Source: Planctomycetota bacterium
GTDB lineage: Bacteria > Planctomycetota > UBA1135 > GCA-002686595
Assembly: GCA_016795205.1 (NCBI GenBank)
Contig: JAEUHZ010000032.1
Span: 1-64,000 of the forward strand
Direction of reading: 5' to 3'
Length of the DNA stretch: 64,000 nt
The translations under genes and the position numbers were made by a program. Positions 17,587 through 29,955 of this stretch are shown one piece after another; the first letter of the stretch is position 1; each line of letters begins with the position of its first letter. The notes beneath the pieces are model-generated. The model saw only the letters and a program-made list of their open reading frames with translations, did no database searches and was not told where the DNA came from.

Positions 17587-18450
17587 GTGCGCGCCGCCTG
17601 GGAGCTGCTCGCCTGCTCGGTCCGCGGCTGCGCGCGGCCGCTCCAGCGCGAGGACCGCGCGTTGCGCTGCGCGAGCGGGCACGCCTTCGACGTGGCGCGG
17701 GCCGGCCATGTCAACCTGCTCCAGCCGCAGGACCGCCGCTCGCTCGCGGCCGGCGACTCGCTGCAGGTCGTGCGCGCGCGCCTGGCGCTCGAGGAGCGCG
17801 GGGTCGGGGCCGCGATGGACGCCGCGCTCGCCGAGCTCCTCGGGGAGTTCCTGACGCGCGCGCGGCCGCGGCCGGCCGCGGCGGCGCAGCTCACGGCGCT
17901 CGACCTGGGCTGCGGGACCGGAGGCCGCCTGGCACGCCTGGCGGCGCGCTGCGATCTGGCGGGGCTGGGGCTCGACCTGTCCGCGGCGGCGGTCGAGCTG
18001 GCCGCGCGCCGCCACCCGGCGCTCGCCTGGTGCGTCGCCAACTGTGACCGCGTCCTGCCCGTGCGGAGCGCCGCGGTCGACCTCGTGCTGAGCGTCGATG
18101 CGCGGCGTCCGGCGGCCGAGATCGAGCGCGTGCTCGCTCCCGGCGGTGTGCTGCTCGTCGCCCTGCCGGGTCCGTCCGACCTCGTCGAGCTGCGCGCGGC
18201 CGTGCTGGCCGACGCGCGGCCGCTCGCGGGCCTCTCGCGCGCGGAGGCCGAGCTGTCCGCCGCCTTCGAGCTCAGCGCGCGGCGGCGGGTCTGTGAGCAC
18301 CACGAGCTCGACTGCGCCGGCATGCGCGATCTGGCCCGCGCGACCTACCGGGCCGGCCGCCGCGGCGAGGCCGCGCGCCTGGAGGCGCTGGCCAGCCTGC
18401 GCGTCACGGTCGACCACGAGCTCGGCCTGTTCCGGCGGCGCGCGGGCTGA
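17587..18450 (+). CDS. RlmA-like SAM-dependent methyltransferase (putative 23S rRNA guanine-N1)
   Basis: A 287-residue protein with the RlmA arrangement. An N-terminal zinc-binding module has Cys10, Cys15, Cys28 and His32, followed by FDVARAGHVNLL, which matches the 'FD.A..GY.NLL' of RlmA. Then come a linker and a Rossmann methyltransferase with LDLGCGTGGRLA near residues 106-117. RlmA enzymes methylate N1 of a guanine in helix 35 of 23S rRNA. The catalytic half is divergent here (SVDARRPAAEIERVLAPGG). The start is GTG at 17587. It may be cotranscribed with the DUF350 gene. Confidence 0.78.
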   Translation: MRAAWELLACSVRGCARPLQREDRALRCASGHAFDVARAGHVNLLQPQDRRSLAAGDSLQVVRARLALEERGVGAAMDAALAELLGEFLTRARPRPAAAAQLTALDLGCGTGGRLARLAARCDLAGLGLDLSAAAVELAARRHPALAWCVANCDRVLPVRSAAVDLVLSVDARRPAAEIERVLAPGGVLLVALPGPSDLVELRAAVLADARPLAGLSRAEAELSAAFELSARRRVCEHHELDCAGMRDLARATYRAGRRGEAARLEALASLRVTVDHELGLFRRRAG

Positions 18451-18472
18451 TCGCCGCTATCCTCCGCGCGCG

Positions 18473-19786
18473 ATGCGCGAGCGAGGCGCGGCCAGCGAGG
18501 ACCCGGGAGCGCGCGTGGCGCTGGCGCGCAACGTCGGCCTCGTCGGTGCGACGGCGCTGGTCGTCGTGAACATGGTCGGGTCGTCGGTCTACACGCTGCC
18601 AGCCTCGATCGCCAAGGGCGTCGGCCCGCTGGGCATCGTCGCCTGGGTGCTCACGGCGCTCGGCTATCTGTTCGTCGCGCGGGTGTACGCCCGTCTGGGC
18701 ACGCGGTTCCCGCGCACCGGGGGCCCGTATGCCTACGCGCGGGCCGCGTTCGGCGAGGCGGCCGGCTTCGCGACCGTGTGGTGCTACTGGCTGAGCGCCA
18801 CGCTCGGCAACGCGGCCATCGTGATCAGCGCCGTGGGCTACGTGCCGGACCTGTGGCCGGAGCTGGAGGGCGACGGCCTCACCCAGTTCGCCCTGGCGAG
18901 CGTGCTCTTGTGGATCCTGTGTCTGGTCAACGTGCTCGGCGTGCGGCACGGCGTGCGCTTGCAGGTCGTGATCCTCGTCGCGGGGCTCGCGCCGCTCGCG
19001 GTCGTGGGCGTGCTGGGTCTGGCGGCCTTCGACGCCCGCAACCTGGAGCCCTTCGCGCCCGCGGGTTGGAGCGCGCTGCCGGCCGGCATGGCGCTGGTCA
19101 TGTGGGCCTACTCGGGCGTCGAGTCGGCGGCCGTTCCGGCCGAGGAGGTGCAGGCTCCCGAGCGCACGATTTCCCGCGCGACCTACCTGGGGTACGCGCT
19201 GGGCACCGTGATCTACCTGGGTCTGGCGCTGGGCGTGGCCGGGGCCCTCGCGAACGAGCGCGTGGCGGCGTCCACGCGCCCGCTGGCGCTCCTGGCGCAG
19301 GAGACCGGCGGGCCGTGGCTCGCGTCGGTGCTGTCCGTCACGGCGATCCTGGCCTGCCTGGGCACCGTGAACGGCTGGATCCTGCTGGCCGGGCGCATCC
19401 CGGTCGCGGCGGCCCAGGACGGGCTGTTCTTCCGTTCGCTGGCGCGCATCCACCCGCGCTTTCGGACCCCGGCCCTCGGACTCGTGGTCGGCGGCGTGAT
19501 CGCCAACGTGATGCTCGTGCAACTCCTGGCCGCGGAGTTCCTGGACGTCTTCGACTTCGTCGTGCGCCTGACGCTGTTCCTGACCTTCGTCCCGCACCTG
19601 TTCGCGGCCGCCGCGGACTGGCGCTTCGCACAGGGCCCCCGGCGCCTGCTGTCGGCGCTGGCGTTCCTGTTCGTGCTGTTCACGACCTTCGCGCTGGGGC
19701 ACGAGGCCTGCCTGCTCGGGCTGGCGGCGCTCGCGCTGGGAGCCCCGCTGTTCCTGGCGCTGCGCCGACGCGCGCCGCCAGCCTGA
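18473..19786 (+). CDS. APC-superfamily amino acid permease
   Basis: A 437-residue integral membrane protein with about twelve hydrophobic segments and the APC start: NVGLVGATALVVVNMVGSSVYTLP, corresponding to TM1 with its helix break (here GSSV rather than the common GSGI). RTGGPYAYARAAFGEAAGF is the conserved TM3 region of the family. Such proteins import amino acids with protons or exchange them; the substrate is not evident. The ATG at 18473 is only nine bases after a TATCCT -10-like element (18458-18463), and there is no SD, so the mRNA may be almost leaderless. Confidence 0.9.
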   Translation: MRERGAASEDPGARVALARNVGLVGATALVVVNMVGSSVYTLPASIAKGVGPLGIVAWVLTALGYLFVARVYARLGTRFPRTGGPYAYARAAFGEAAGFATVWCYWLSATLGNAAIVISAVGYVPDLWPELEGDGLTQFALASVLLWILCLVNVLGVRHGVRLQVVILVAGLAPLAVVGVLGLAAFDARNLEPFAPAGWSALPAGMALVMWAYSGVESAAVPAEEVQAPERTISRATYLGYALGTVIYLGLALGVAGALANERVAASTRPLALLAQETGGPWLASVLSVTAILACLGTVNGWILLAGRIPVAAAQDGLFFRSLARIHPRFRTPALGLVVGGVIANVMLVQLLAAEFLDVFDFVVRLTLFLTFVPHLFAAAADWRFAQGPRRLLSALAFLFVLFTTFALGHEACLLGLAALALGAPLFLALRRRAPPA

Positions 19787-19827
19787 GCCGCTATCCTCCC
19801 CGGCCCGACGTCCCCTCCGGAGTCCCC

Positions 19828-21846
19828 ATGCTGCCCTTGCTCCTCGCCCTCGCGGCCCAGGCCGCGGACGCCCGTCCGTTCTCCGTGCACGACATGCTCG
19901 CCATGCGGCGTGTGTCGGATCCCGAGGTCTCGCCCGACGGACGCTGGGTGCTGTTCTCCGTGCGCGACACGGACGTCGAGGCCAACCGCGGCCGCGTCGA
20001 CCTGTGGCTCGCAGCGGTCGACGGCACGTCCGTGCGCCAGCTCACGGCGCACCCCGAGAACGACAGCTCCGGCCGCTGGTCGCAGGATGGGCGCTCCGTG
20101 CTGTTCCTCTCGCCGCGCGGCGGCTCGAGCCAGGTGTGGCGCCTGAGCCTCGACGGCGGGGAGCCGCTCCCCGTCACCGACCTGCCGCTCGACGTCCAGG
20201 CCTTCGCGCCGTTTCCCGACGGCCAGCGGCTGCTCCTGGTCCTCGACGTCGTCCCGGACGCCGACGGCGCGCGCGAGATCCCAAAGACCGTCGAGCACGA
20301 CGCGGCGCAGGCCAAGTCGAAGGTCAAGGCGCGCGTCTACGAGTCGCTGCTGTTCCGGCACTGGGACTCGTGGGAGGACGCCAAGCGGCAACACCTGTTC
20401 GTGTGGGATCCAGAGGGCGGCGCGCGGGCGCTCACGCCGGGGCTCGAGACGGACGTCCCGACCAAGCCGTTCGGCGGTTTGGAGGAGGTCGCGATCTCCC
20501 CCGACGGCCGCGACGTGGTCTTCACCGCGCGCGTGCCCGGTCGCGAGGCGGCCTGGACGAACGACCTGAACCTGTGGCACGTGCCGGCCGATGGATCGGC
20601 CGCGCCGCGGCCGATCACGGCCGACAACCGGGCCGTGGACACCACGCCAGCCTTCGCGCCGGACGGCCGGTCGCTGGCCTACCTGCGCATGGAGCGCGCC
20701 GGGTACGAGTCGGACCGCCAGCGCGTCGCCCTGCTCTCCTGGCCGCCGTCGGCTGCGCCGCGCATCCTGACCGAGGCCTTCGATCGCTCGCTGGGCGAGC
20801 TCGCGTGGTCCGCGGACGGGCGGACGCTCGTGTCCGCGTGCGACGACCTGGGGCACCACAGCCTGGTGGCCATCGACGTGGCCAGCGGCGAGGTGCGCCG
20901 GCTGGTGGCGCAGGGCTCGAACGGCAGCGCCCGCATCGCGGGCCAGCGCGTGCTGTTCCTGCAGAACACGCTGTCGTCACCAGCCGAGATCTGGACCGTG
21001 GCCCGCGACGGCTCGGACCCACGCCGCGTCACGGACCTGAACCGCGCGAACCTCGAGCGTACGCGCCTGGGCGCGTACGAGCAGTTCACCTTCCCCGGCT
21101 GGAACGGCGAGACCGTGCACGCCTGGCTCGTGAAGCCGGTCGGCTTCGACGCGGCCAAGAAGTGGCCGGTCGCGTTCCTGATCCACGGCGGGCCGCAGGG
21201 CAGCTTCGGCAACAGCTTCCACTACCGCTGGAATCCGCAGGCCTACGCCGGGGCCGGCTTCGCAGCGGTGATGGTCGACTTCCACGGCTCGACCGGCTAC
21301 GGGCAGGCGTTCACCGACTCGATCCGCGGCGATTGGGGTGGCAAGCCCTACGAGGACTTGATCAAGGGCCTGGACGCGGCGCTCGAGCGCTACCCCTTCC
21401 TCGACGGCTCGCGCGTGGCGGCCTTGGGTGCCTCCTACGGCGGCTACATGGTGAATTGGATCGCGGGGCAGACGGACCGCTTCCGCGCGCTGGTGAGCCA
21501 CTGCGGCAACATCGACGAGCGCATGGCCTACTACGACACCGAAGAGCTGTGGTTCCCGGAGTGGGAGCACGGCGGGACCCCCTACGAGAACCCCGCCGGC
21601 TTCCAGAAGCACAATCCGATCGACCACATCGCGAAGTGGCAGACGCCGACGCTCGTGATCCACGGCGCCAACGACTTCCGCGTGGTCGACGTGCAGGGCA
21701 TGAGCGCGTTCACCGCGCTCCAGCGCCGCGGCGTGCCCTCCAAGTTCCTGCACTTCCCCGACGAAAACCACTGGGTCCTGAAGCCCCAGAACTCGATCCT
21801 GTGGCACGAGACCGTGCTGGAATGGATCACGCGCTGGACGAAGTGA
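19828..21846 (+). CDS. S9 family peptidase (acylaminoacyl-/dipeptidyl-peptidase type)
   Basis: A 672-residue peptidase with a short signal peptide (MLPLLLALAAQAADA), then TolB-like WD/beta-propeller repeats (VSPDGRWVLFSVRDTD, WSQDGRSVLFLSPRGG, FAPDGRSLAYLRM). The C-terminal alpha/beta-hydrolase domain has HGGPQGSFG as oxyanion region, the nucleophile near Ser536 in GASYGGYMVNW, Asp in IHGANDFRV and His in ENHWVLKPQN. It probably acts in the periplasm on peptides. It is of a different S9 subtype from the 14475-16760 lipoprotein. A TATCCT element lies at 19792-19797. Confidence 0.93.
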   Translation: MLPLLLALAAQAADARPFSVHDMLAMRRVSDPEVSPDGRWVLFSVRDTDVEANRGRVDLWLAAVDGTSVRQLTAHPENDSSGRWSQDGRSVLFLSPRGGSSQVWRLSLDGGEPLPVTDLPLDVQAFAPFPDGQRLLLVLDVVPDADGAREIPKTVEHDAAQAKSKVKARVYESLLFRHWDSWEDAKRQHLFVWDPEGGARALTPGLETDVPTKPFGGLEEVAISPDGRDVVFTARVPGREAAWTNDLNLWHVPADGSAAPRPITADNRAVDTTPAFAPDGRSLAYLRMERAGYESDRQRVALLSWPPSAAPRILTEAFDRSLGELAWSADGRTLVSACDDLGHHSLVAIDVASGEVRRLVAQGSNGSARIAGQRVLFLQNTLSSPAEIWTVARDGSDPRRVTDLNRANLERTRLGAYEQFTFPGWNGETVHAWLVKPVGFDAAKKWPVAFLIHGGPQGSFGNSFHYRWNPQAYAGAGFAAVMVDFHGSTGYGQAFTDSIRGDWGGKPYEDLIKGLDAALERYPFLDGSRVAALGASYGGYMVNWIAGQTDRFRALVSHCGNIDERMAYYDTEELWFPEWEHGGTPYENPAGFQKHNPIDHIAKWQTPTLVIHGANDFRVVDVQGMSAFTALQRRGVPSKFLHFPDENHWVLKPQNSILWHETVLEWITRWTK

Positions 21847-21897
21847 GCGCCGTGGCGCCGGCCGCGAGCCGTCGCGATCCGAGCCCGCGCCACGCTC
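21845..21897. terminator. Weak inverted repeat between convergent peptidase genes
   Basis: CGTGGCGC (21851-21858) pairs with GCGCCACG (21887-21894), flanked by GAGC/GCTC. The 28-base loop is long and there is no T run, so a terminator role is only suggested by position between convergent genes. Confidence 0.3.
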
Positions 21898-21930
21898 GAC
21901 GTCGGTCTTGATCGAGCCGGCCGGCGGCCG

Positions 21931-24861
<2,931 letters not shown>

Positions 24862-24935
24862 CGGAGGGGGGCGCGCCCGGGTGTCCGCCCGGCCGCGGGC
24901 CGCAGAGGGTAACCGCGCGCGCGGCAGTGGACACG

Positions 24936-25787
24936 TCAGCGCCCGTGCAGCCGGCGGGCGACGCCGGCGGCGAGCCGCTCCAGCGCCGGCGGGTGCTGGA
25001 GCAGGAACAGGGACGGCTCCACGAGCTCGAGCTCCATGACGCGCGGCGCGCCGTCCACCCCGCGCGCCACGTCGACCCGCGCGTAGAGCAGCTCGTCCAC
25101 GAGCGGCGCCAGCGCGCGCTCGCCCAGCGCGCGCTCGCTGGCCTCGATCGGGAGCGCCTCGGAGACGCGCTCGGGGTCGTGCCCGAAGCGCGGCGTCTTG
25201 CGCACGGCGTGCGTGAACCGGCCGTCGATCCACACCAGCGCGCGCTCGCCGTGGCCCTCGACCGAGGGCTCGTAGGGCTGGACCAGCACGTCGCGCTCCG
25301 CGGCCAGCGCGCGCAGGTGTCGCTCGCCGGCCGCGAGGTCGCCGCCCTGGAAGCGCAGCGTCCCGAACGAGCCGGCGCCGACCGCTGGCTTGACGACGAC
25401 GTCCTCCCAGCCGCGTCGCGCGCACAGCGCGGCGAGCGTGGCGTCCGAGCCGCGCTGGACGAGCGCGGTGGGGACGATCGGCACGCCGCGCGCCTCGAGC
25501 TCGAGCAGGTAGCGCTTGTGGAGGTTCTGGAGCACGACCCGCGCCGGGTTCCACAGCGGCGCGGCGGCCGCCGCGCGCGCGACCCAGCGCTCGAAGGCCT
25601 GGACAGCGTGGATGTAGTCCCAGGTGGAGCGGATCAAGGTCGGGACCCGCTGGTCCCAGTCCTCGGCCGGGTCGTTCCAGCCCGCCATGCGCGCCTCCAC
25701 GCCATGGGTGCAGAGGGCCGTGAGCAGCAGCTCCTCGTCGAGGTCGGGCTCGGGGAGGGGGCGACAGGTCGCGATGCGCAGCCGCAT
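24936..25787 (-). CDS. ATP-grasp family ligase-like protein
   Basis: A 283-residue protein with the ATP-grasp layout: an N-terminal pre-ATP domain starting MRLRIATCRPLP, a lysine-bearing VVVKPAVGAGSFGTLRF loop, VLVQPYEPSVEGHGERALVWIDG, and a metal/phosphate region ARVDVARGVDGAPRVMELELVEPSLFL in which Glu residues bind Mg-ATP. It resembles the group related to RimK and to the cycloserine-pathway enzyme DcsG, which join a carboxylate to an amine or thiol. The substrate is unknown. A TAGGAT -10-like box at 25795-25800 lies seven bases before the ATG. Confidence 0.8.
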   Translation of the reverse strand: MRLRIATCRPLPEPDLDEELLLTALCTHGVEARMAGWNDPAEDWDQRVPTLIRSTWDYIHAVQAFERWVARAAAAAPLWNPARVVLQNLHKRYLLELEARGVPIVPTALVQRGSDATLAALCARRGWEDVVVKPAVGAGSFGTLRFQGGDLAAGERHLRALAAERDVLVQPYEPSVEGHGERALVWIDGRFTHAVRKTPRFGHDPERVSEALPIEASERALGERALAPLVDELLYARVDVARGVDGAPRVMELELVEPSLFLLQHPPALERLAAGVARRLHGR

Positions 25788-25859
25788 CCGGACGATCCTA
25801 GCGGGCGCGCGTCCCAGGCCGCGCGGCGGGTATGCTCCCGCCCGCCGAGGCCTCCCCGC

Positions 25860-27539
25860 GTGCGCGTCCTCTTCGTCTACCCCAACCTCTACACGCAGAT
25901 GGGGTTCAACCACGGCCTGGCGTCGCTCTCGGCGGTGCTCAAGCAGCAGGGCCACCAGACGCGGCTCGTGAACCTGAACGAGAACCTGCCGCCGGTTCCC
26001 ACGCCCGACGAGCTGTGGAGCCTGGTGCGCGGCTGGCAGCCGGGCTTGATCGGCTTCTCGTGCCTGACCCAGCAGTACCGCGCGGCGCTGGAGATCGCCG
26101 AGGACCTGCGCGCGCGCGCGGCCTCGCAAGGCGTGCGCTTGCCACCGCTGGTCGTGGGCGGCATCCACCCCACGATGGTGCCCGCGGAAGTCATGGCCGA
26201 CGGCGCCTGGGACCACGTGGGCGTCGGCGAGTGCGAGGACGCGCTGGCCGAGCTCGTGCGGCGCGTCGAGGCCGGCGAGCGGCCCGACGACGTGCGCAAC
26301 TTCGTGTCGTGGAAGGGCGGCCTGCGGCCCACGGACGCCGGACGCGGCTCGCACGGCGCGGCCGCCTTCGCCGTGAATCCCGTGGGGGAGTTCCCGGACT
26401 TCGCGCGTCTGCCGCTGCCGGACTACGAGCTGTTCGACGTCCAGCGCATCACGGACCAGAAGCACGGCTGGTTCGGGCTGATCAGCTCGCGCGGCTGCCC
26501 CTACCGCTGCACGTACTGCCTGAACCACAAGATCGTCGACCGCTACAAGGCCGAGCTGGGGCGCAGCGTCAAGGATCTCGGCTTCTTCCGCTTCCGCCCG
26601 GCCGCGGCGCTCTTGGACGAGATCCGGCACGTGCTCGCGCGCTACCGGGGCATCGGCACGTTCATCCTCGACGACGACCTCTTCACGCAGAACGTGCCGC
26701 ACGCGCTGGAGTTCTGCGCGGCGTACGCGGCTAGCGGGATCGGCGTGCCCTTCGTCGCGAACGCGCACGTGAAGCAACTCGACGAGCGCGTCGCACAGGC
26801 CCTGGCCCAGGCCGGATGCCGCATCCTGAAGCTGGGCATCGAGTCCGGCTCTGCGCGCGTCCGCAAGGAGGTCCTCAAGCGCCACATGACGCACAAGGAC
26901 ATCCTGGAGACCGTGGCCGCCGCCGAGCGGCACGGCCTGCACACCTCGGGGTTCGTCATGGTCGGCCTGCCCGGCGAGACGCGCGCGGAACGCTGGGAGA
27001 CCGTCGACCTCCTGGCGGAGGCGCGCATCGGCCGCTACCGCACCTCGTTCTTCTATCCGTTCCCTGGCACCGACTCGTACCGGTTGGCGGTCGAGGGTGG
27101 CTGGTTCGATCCGGTCGGCTCGGCGCACCTGACCGACTTCACCGAGGGCTCGATCCTCGATTTCGGTCCCGAGGAGAACCTGTTCGTCGATCAGCTCGGC
27201 ACGGTGATGCCGTGGTTCGTGAACGCGCGGCTCGAGCGCTTCCGGGAGGCGCCGGCCTCGGCGCGCTGGCGGCCGCTCGTCGAGCGCGTGCTGGCCATGG
27301 ACGCCGCGGAGTGGGCCGAGTTCAAGCCGCGGGTGCGCGCCATCGACGCCGAGCTGGCGGCGGCCGCCGCCGCCGCCGGCGAGGAGCACTATGCGATCCG
27401 CTACAACGCGTTCATGGGCGTGCGCAGCGACTTCTACCTGGCCGAGGAGCGGGGGCTCGAGTGGGCCACCGCCGCGGCCAGGCCGGCGGCCGAGCTGCGC
27501 GAGGCCGCGCTGGCGGCGGCCGCCGCGGAGGTGTGCTGA
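25860..27539 (+). CDS. B12-binding-domain radical SAM protein
   Basis: A 559-residue protein. Residues 1 to about 150 form a cobalamin-binding-like Rossmann domain ([41 protein letters not shown]). The radical SAM domain has the cluster motif CPYRCTYC with Cys213, Cys217 and Cys220, followed by [14 protein letters not shown] and [18 protein letters not shown]. Members catalyse methylation or rearrangement of unactivated carbons. The product is unknown; neighbouring heptose genes make a sugar, lipid or LPS substrate conceivable. The GTG at 25860 is at the start of the conserved first strand. A TATGCT -10-like box lies at 25831-25836. The heptose kinase gene starts immediately after the stop. 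Confidence 0.9.
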   Translation: MRVLFVYPNLYTQMGFNHGLASLSAVLKQQGHQTRLVNLNENLPPVPTPDELWSLVRGWQPGLIGFSCLTQQYRAALEIAEDLRARAASQGVRLPPLVVGGIHPTMVPAEVMADGAWDHVGVGECEDALAELVRRVEAGERPDDVRNFVSWKGGLRPTDAGRGSHGAAAFAVNPVGEFPDFARLPLPDYELFDVQRITDQKHGWFGLISSRGCPYRCTYCLNHKIVDRYKAELGRSVKDLGFFRFRPAAALLDEIRHVLARYRGIGTFILDDDLFTQNVPHALEFCAAYAASGIGVPFVANAHVKQLDERVAQALAQAGCRILKLGIESGSARVRKEVLKRHMTHKDILETVAAAERHGLHTSGFVMVGLPGETRAERWETVDLLAEARIGRYRTSFFYPFPGTDSYRLAVEGGWFDPVGSAHLTDFTEGSILDFGPEENLFVDQLGTVMPWFVNARLERFREAPASARWRPLVERVLAMDAAEWAEFKPRVRAIDAELAAAAAAAGEEHYAIRYNAFMGVRSDFYLAEERGLEWATAAARPAAELREAALAAAAAEVC

Positions 27540-28565
27540 GTGGCGGGTCCGTGGGGACGTGCGCCGCTCTGCGTCGCCGTGCTCGGCGACGTGATCGCGG
27601 ACCACTGGCTGCACGCCAGCCCGTCGCGGCTGTCGCGCGAGGCGCCGGTCCTGGTCCTGCGGCACGAGCGCGAGGAGCTCGCCTGCGGCGGCGCCGCGAA
27701 CGTCGCGCGCAATCTGCGCGCGATGGGGGCGCGCGTGGCGCTGTTCGGCGCGACCGGCCTGGATGCCAGCGGGCGCGAGATCGCCGCCGCGCTGGCCGCC
27801 GAGGGCGTCGACGTGGCGGGCCTCGAGGCCGTCCCGGGCTGGACCACGCCGGCCAAGACGCGCGTGCTGGCGGCCGAGCCGCGCCGCAACCCGCAGCAGA
27901 TCCTGCGCATCGACCGCGAGCCGTCCGCGCCCCTGGACCCCGCGGCGCGCTCGCGCGCGGCGCTGCGCACGGTCGCGCGGCTCGGCGAGTTCGACGCGCT
28001 GCTGCTCTCCGACTACGAGTACGGCGCGGTGGGAGTCGAGGCCGCCGAGGCGGCGCGCGCCTTCACGGCGGCGGGACGCGTCGCGGTGCTCGATCCGCGC
28101 CGCGGGCTGGAGCGCTTCCGCGGCGCGCTGACGGCCTTGACGCCCAACGTCGGCGAGCTCGCCGCGTTCGCGCGCCGCCCGGAGGCACTGCTGGCGGCTC
28201 CGCGCGAGCTCTCGGCCGCGGCCCGCGAGCTGGTCGAGGCCGTCGCCCCCCGTCACCTGCTCGTCACGCGCGGCAACCTGGGGATGGCGCTGTTCGACGC
28301 CGCCGAGCACGCGGCCGGCGCCTGGGTCGAGGCTTCGGGCGAGGGGCTCGTCACGGACGTGACGGGCGCGGGCGACACGGCGGCCGCGGCCTTCACGCTG
28401 GCGCTGGCCGCGGGCCAGGGCGCGCTGGAGGCCATGCGGGCCGCGAACGCGGCCGCCGGGATCGTCGTCATGCGGCCGGGCGCCGCCACCTGCGACGCGG
28501 ACGAGCTCGAGGCGGCGCTGCGCGCCGCGCCGCGCCCCACAGCCGTGGCGCTCGAGGGCGCGTGA
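27540..28565 (+). CDS. rfaE1: D-glycero-beta-D-manno-heptose-7-phosphate kinase-like PfkB protein
   Basis: A 341-residue PfkB kinase resembling the N-terminal half of Hld[16 protein letters not shown], then [28 protein letters not shown] and a catalytic [13 protein letters not shown]. The arrangement [10 protein letters not shown] parallels the ISPEAPIPVL of the fused HldE at 12950-14425, which supports a heptose substrate, although DYEYGAVG replaces the DYGKGVL of HldE. The GTG start abuts the radical SAM stop, and the 3' end overlaps the adenylyltransferase gene by four bases. So this is a split heptose-activation pair in a putative operon with a B12 radical SAM gene. Confidence 0.75.
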   Translation: MAGPWGRAPLCVAVLGDVIADHWLHASPSRLSREAPVLVLRHEREELACGGAANVARNLRAMGARVALFGATGLDASGREIAAALAAEGVDVAGLEAVPGWTTPAKTRVLAAEPRRNPQQILRIDREPSAPLDPAARSRAALRTVARLGEFDALLLSDYEYGAVGVEAAEAARAFTAAGRVAVLDPRRGLERFRGALTALTPNVGELAAFARRPEALLAAPRELSAAARELVEAVAPRHLLVTRGNLGMALFDAAEHAAGAWVEASGEGLVTDVTGAGDTAAAAFTLALAAGQGALEAMRAANAAAGIVVMRPGAATCDADELEAALRAAPRPTAVALEGA

Positions 28566-29080
28566 GCACGCAGCGCACGCCGGCGGACGGTCCGTGCGTG
28601 CCGCGCGCGGAGCTCGCGGCGCGGCTCGTCGCGCTGCGCGCTGCGGGTCGCGTCCGGCGCGTGGTGCTGGCGAATGGCTGCTTCGACCTGCTCCACGCCG
28701 GGCACGTGCGCTACCTCGCCGCTGCGCGCGCGCACGGCGACTGCCTGGTCGTGGCGCTGAACAGCGACGAGTCCGTGCGGGCGCTGAAGGGCCCGGGTCG
28801 GCCGCTCGTGCCGCTGCTCGAGCGGGCGGAGATCCTGACCCATCTGCGTTGCGTGGACTTCGTGACGAGCTTCGGCGAAGAGACGCTGGAGGCCACCCTG
28901 CGCGCGCTGCGACCGGACGTGCACGCCAAGGGCACGGACTACGTGCCCGAGTCGGTGCCGGAGGCCGCGGTCGACCACGAGCTGGGCATCGCGATCGCGA
29001 TCTGCGGCGATCCGAAGCAGCGCTCGTCGAGCGCGCTCCTGGCGCGCCTCACGGGCCATGCCCGGGACGCCGGCCGTTGA
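28562..29080 (+). CDS. rfaE2: Heptose 1-phosphate adenylyltransferase-like nucleotidyltransferase
   Basis: A 172-residue cytidylyltransferase-like protein matching the C-terminal half of HldE. It has [17 protein letters not shown] with the HxGH motif, [18 protein letters not shown], and [23 protein letters not shown] segment occupies the place of the ISTTxxI nucleotide-binding motif. Together with the upstream kinase it would supply a second route to ADP-heptose or a related activated sugar. It overlaps the kinase gene (GTGA at 28562) and the transporter gene (TTGA at 29077). Confidence 0.78.
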   Translation: MSTQRTPADGPCVPRAELAARLVALRAAGRVRRVVLANGCFDLLHAGHVRYLAAARAHGDCLVVALNSDESVRALKGPGRPLVPLLERAEILTHLRCVDFVTSFGEETLEATLRALRPDVHAKGTDYVPESVPEAAVDHELGIAIAICGDPKQRSSSALLARLTGHARDAGR

Positions 29081-29898
29081 GCGCCGAGCGGGCTCCCGGC
29101 CCGTGGTGGGCGCTGGTCGCGGCCGGCCTCCTCATGGGGATCTACAGCACGCTGTGCGGCATCGGCGGCGGGATCTTCGCCGTGCCGCTCCTGCACTACG
29201 TCTACCGCCTGCCGCTGCGCCGCGCCGTGGCGAACTCGCTGGCCCTGGTGGCGGGCTCGACCAGCGGCGCGACGCTGCTGGAGGCCTTGCATCCCGAGTC
29301 CGCGCTGCGGCTCGATCTGGTCCTGGCGCTGGTCACCGGCAGCGTGGTCGGCTCGCGGCTGGGCTTCGCGCTTGGACGGGCCGTCTCGGCGCGCGGCCTG
29401 AAGGCCGTCTTCGTGCTGCTCTTGCTGTTGGTGTCCGTGCAGCTCCTCTGGGGCGGCGGCGCGGCCCAGGCCTTCGAGGCCGCGGCGCTGCCGGCGCAGC
29501 GCGGCTGGGCCGAATGGGCGCTCGTGGGCGCGATCGGCCTGGCCGCCGGTGTCGTCGCGCCGCTGCTCGGCATCGGTGGAGGGTTGGTCGCCGTGCCGGC
29601 CATGATCCAGCTCCTGCCCGGGCTGGGCTTCCTGGCGGCGCGCGCCTGCAGCATGGCGATGTCGGCGGTGAACGCCTGGCAATCGCTGTGGCTCTACCGG
29701 CGGGAGGGCGAGATCCGGGGCGCGTTCTCGACGCGGCTCATGCTGGGCGCAGTGCTGGGCTCGGCGCTCGGCATCCAGCTCGTGCACGTCGAGCCGGTGA
29801 CGCGCGCGGCGCGCGTGCTCGTGGCCATCGCGCTGCTGTTCGCGGCGGCGCGCTTCGCGCTGGATCTCCTGCCGCGCGCGCGCCGGCCGGGCGTCTGA
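29077..29898 (+). CDS. TauE/SafE family membrane transporter
   Basis: A 273-residue protein of about eight membrane segments. It carries the duplicated family signature: [13 protein letters not shown] in the first half and [13 protein letters not shown] in the second. The family exports sulfite, sulfoacetate or related organosulfur anions; the substrate here is unknown. The TTG at 29077 is chosen because it overlaps the upstream stop and precedes the first helix. Starting at the next Met would cut off part of that helix. It is the last gene of the radical SAM-heptose unit. Confidence 0.85.
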   Translation: MSAERAPGPWWALVAAGLLMGIYSTLCGIGGGIFAVPLLHYVYRLPLRRAVANSLALVAGSTSGATLLEALHPESALRLDLVLALVTGSVVGSRLGFALGRAVSARGLKAVFVLLLLLVSVQLLWGGGAAQAFEAAALPAQRGWAEWALVGAIGLAAGVVAPLLGIGGGLVAVPAMIQLLPGLGFLAARACSMAMSAVNAWQSLWLYRREGEIRGAFSTRLMLGAVLGSALGIQLVHVEPVTRAARVLVAIALLFAAARFALDLLPRARRPGV

Positions 29899-29905
29899 AG
29901 CCCGA

Positions 29906-29937
29906 GCGCCCGTCCCCGCTCGCCTGGGGACGGGCGC
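29906..29937. terminator. Perfect 12-base hairpin, bidirectional terminator
   Basis: GCGCCCGTCCCC (29906-29917) pairs fully with GGGGACGGGCGC (29926-29937) around an 8-base loop. It is centred in the 57-base gap between the convergent TauE-type and dehydrogenase genes. Confidence 0.7.
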
Positions 29938-29955
29938 CCGCGCGCGCACGAGGCC

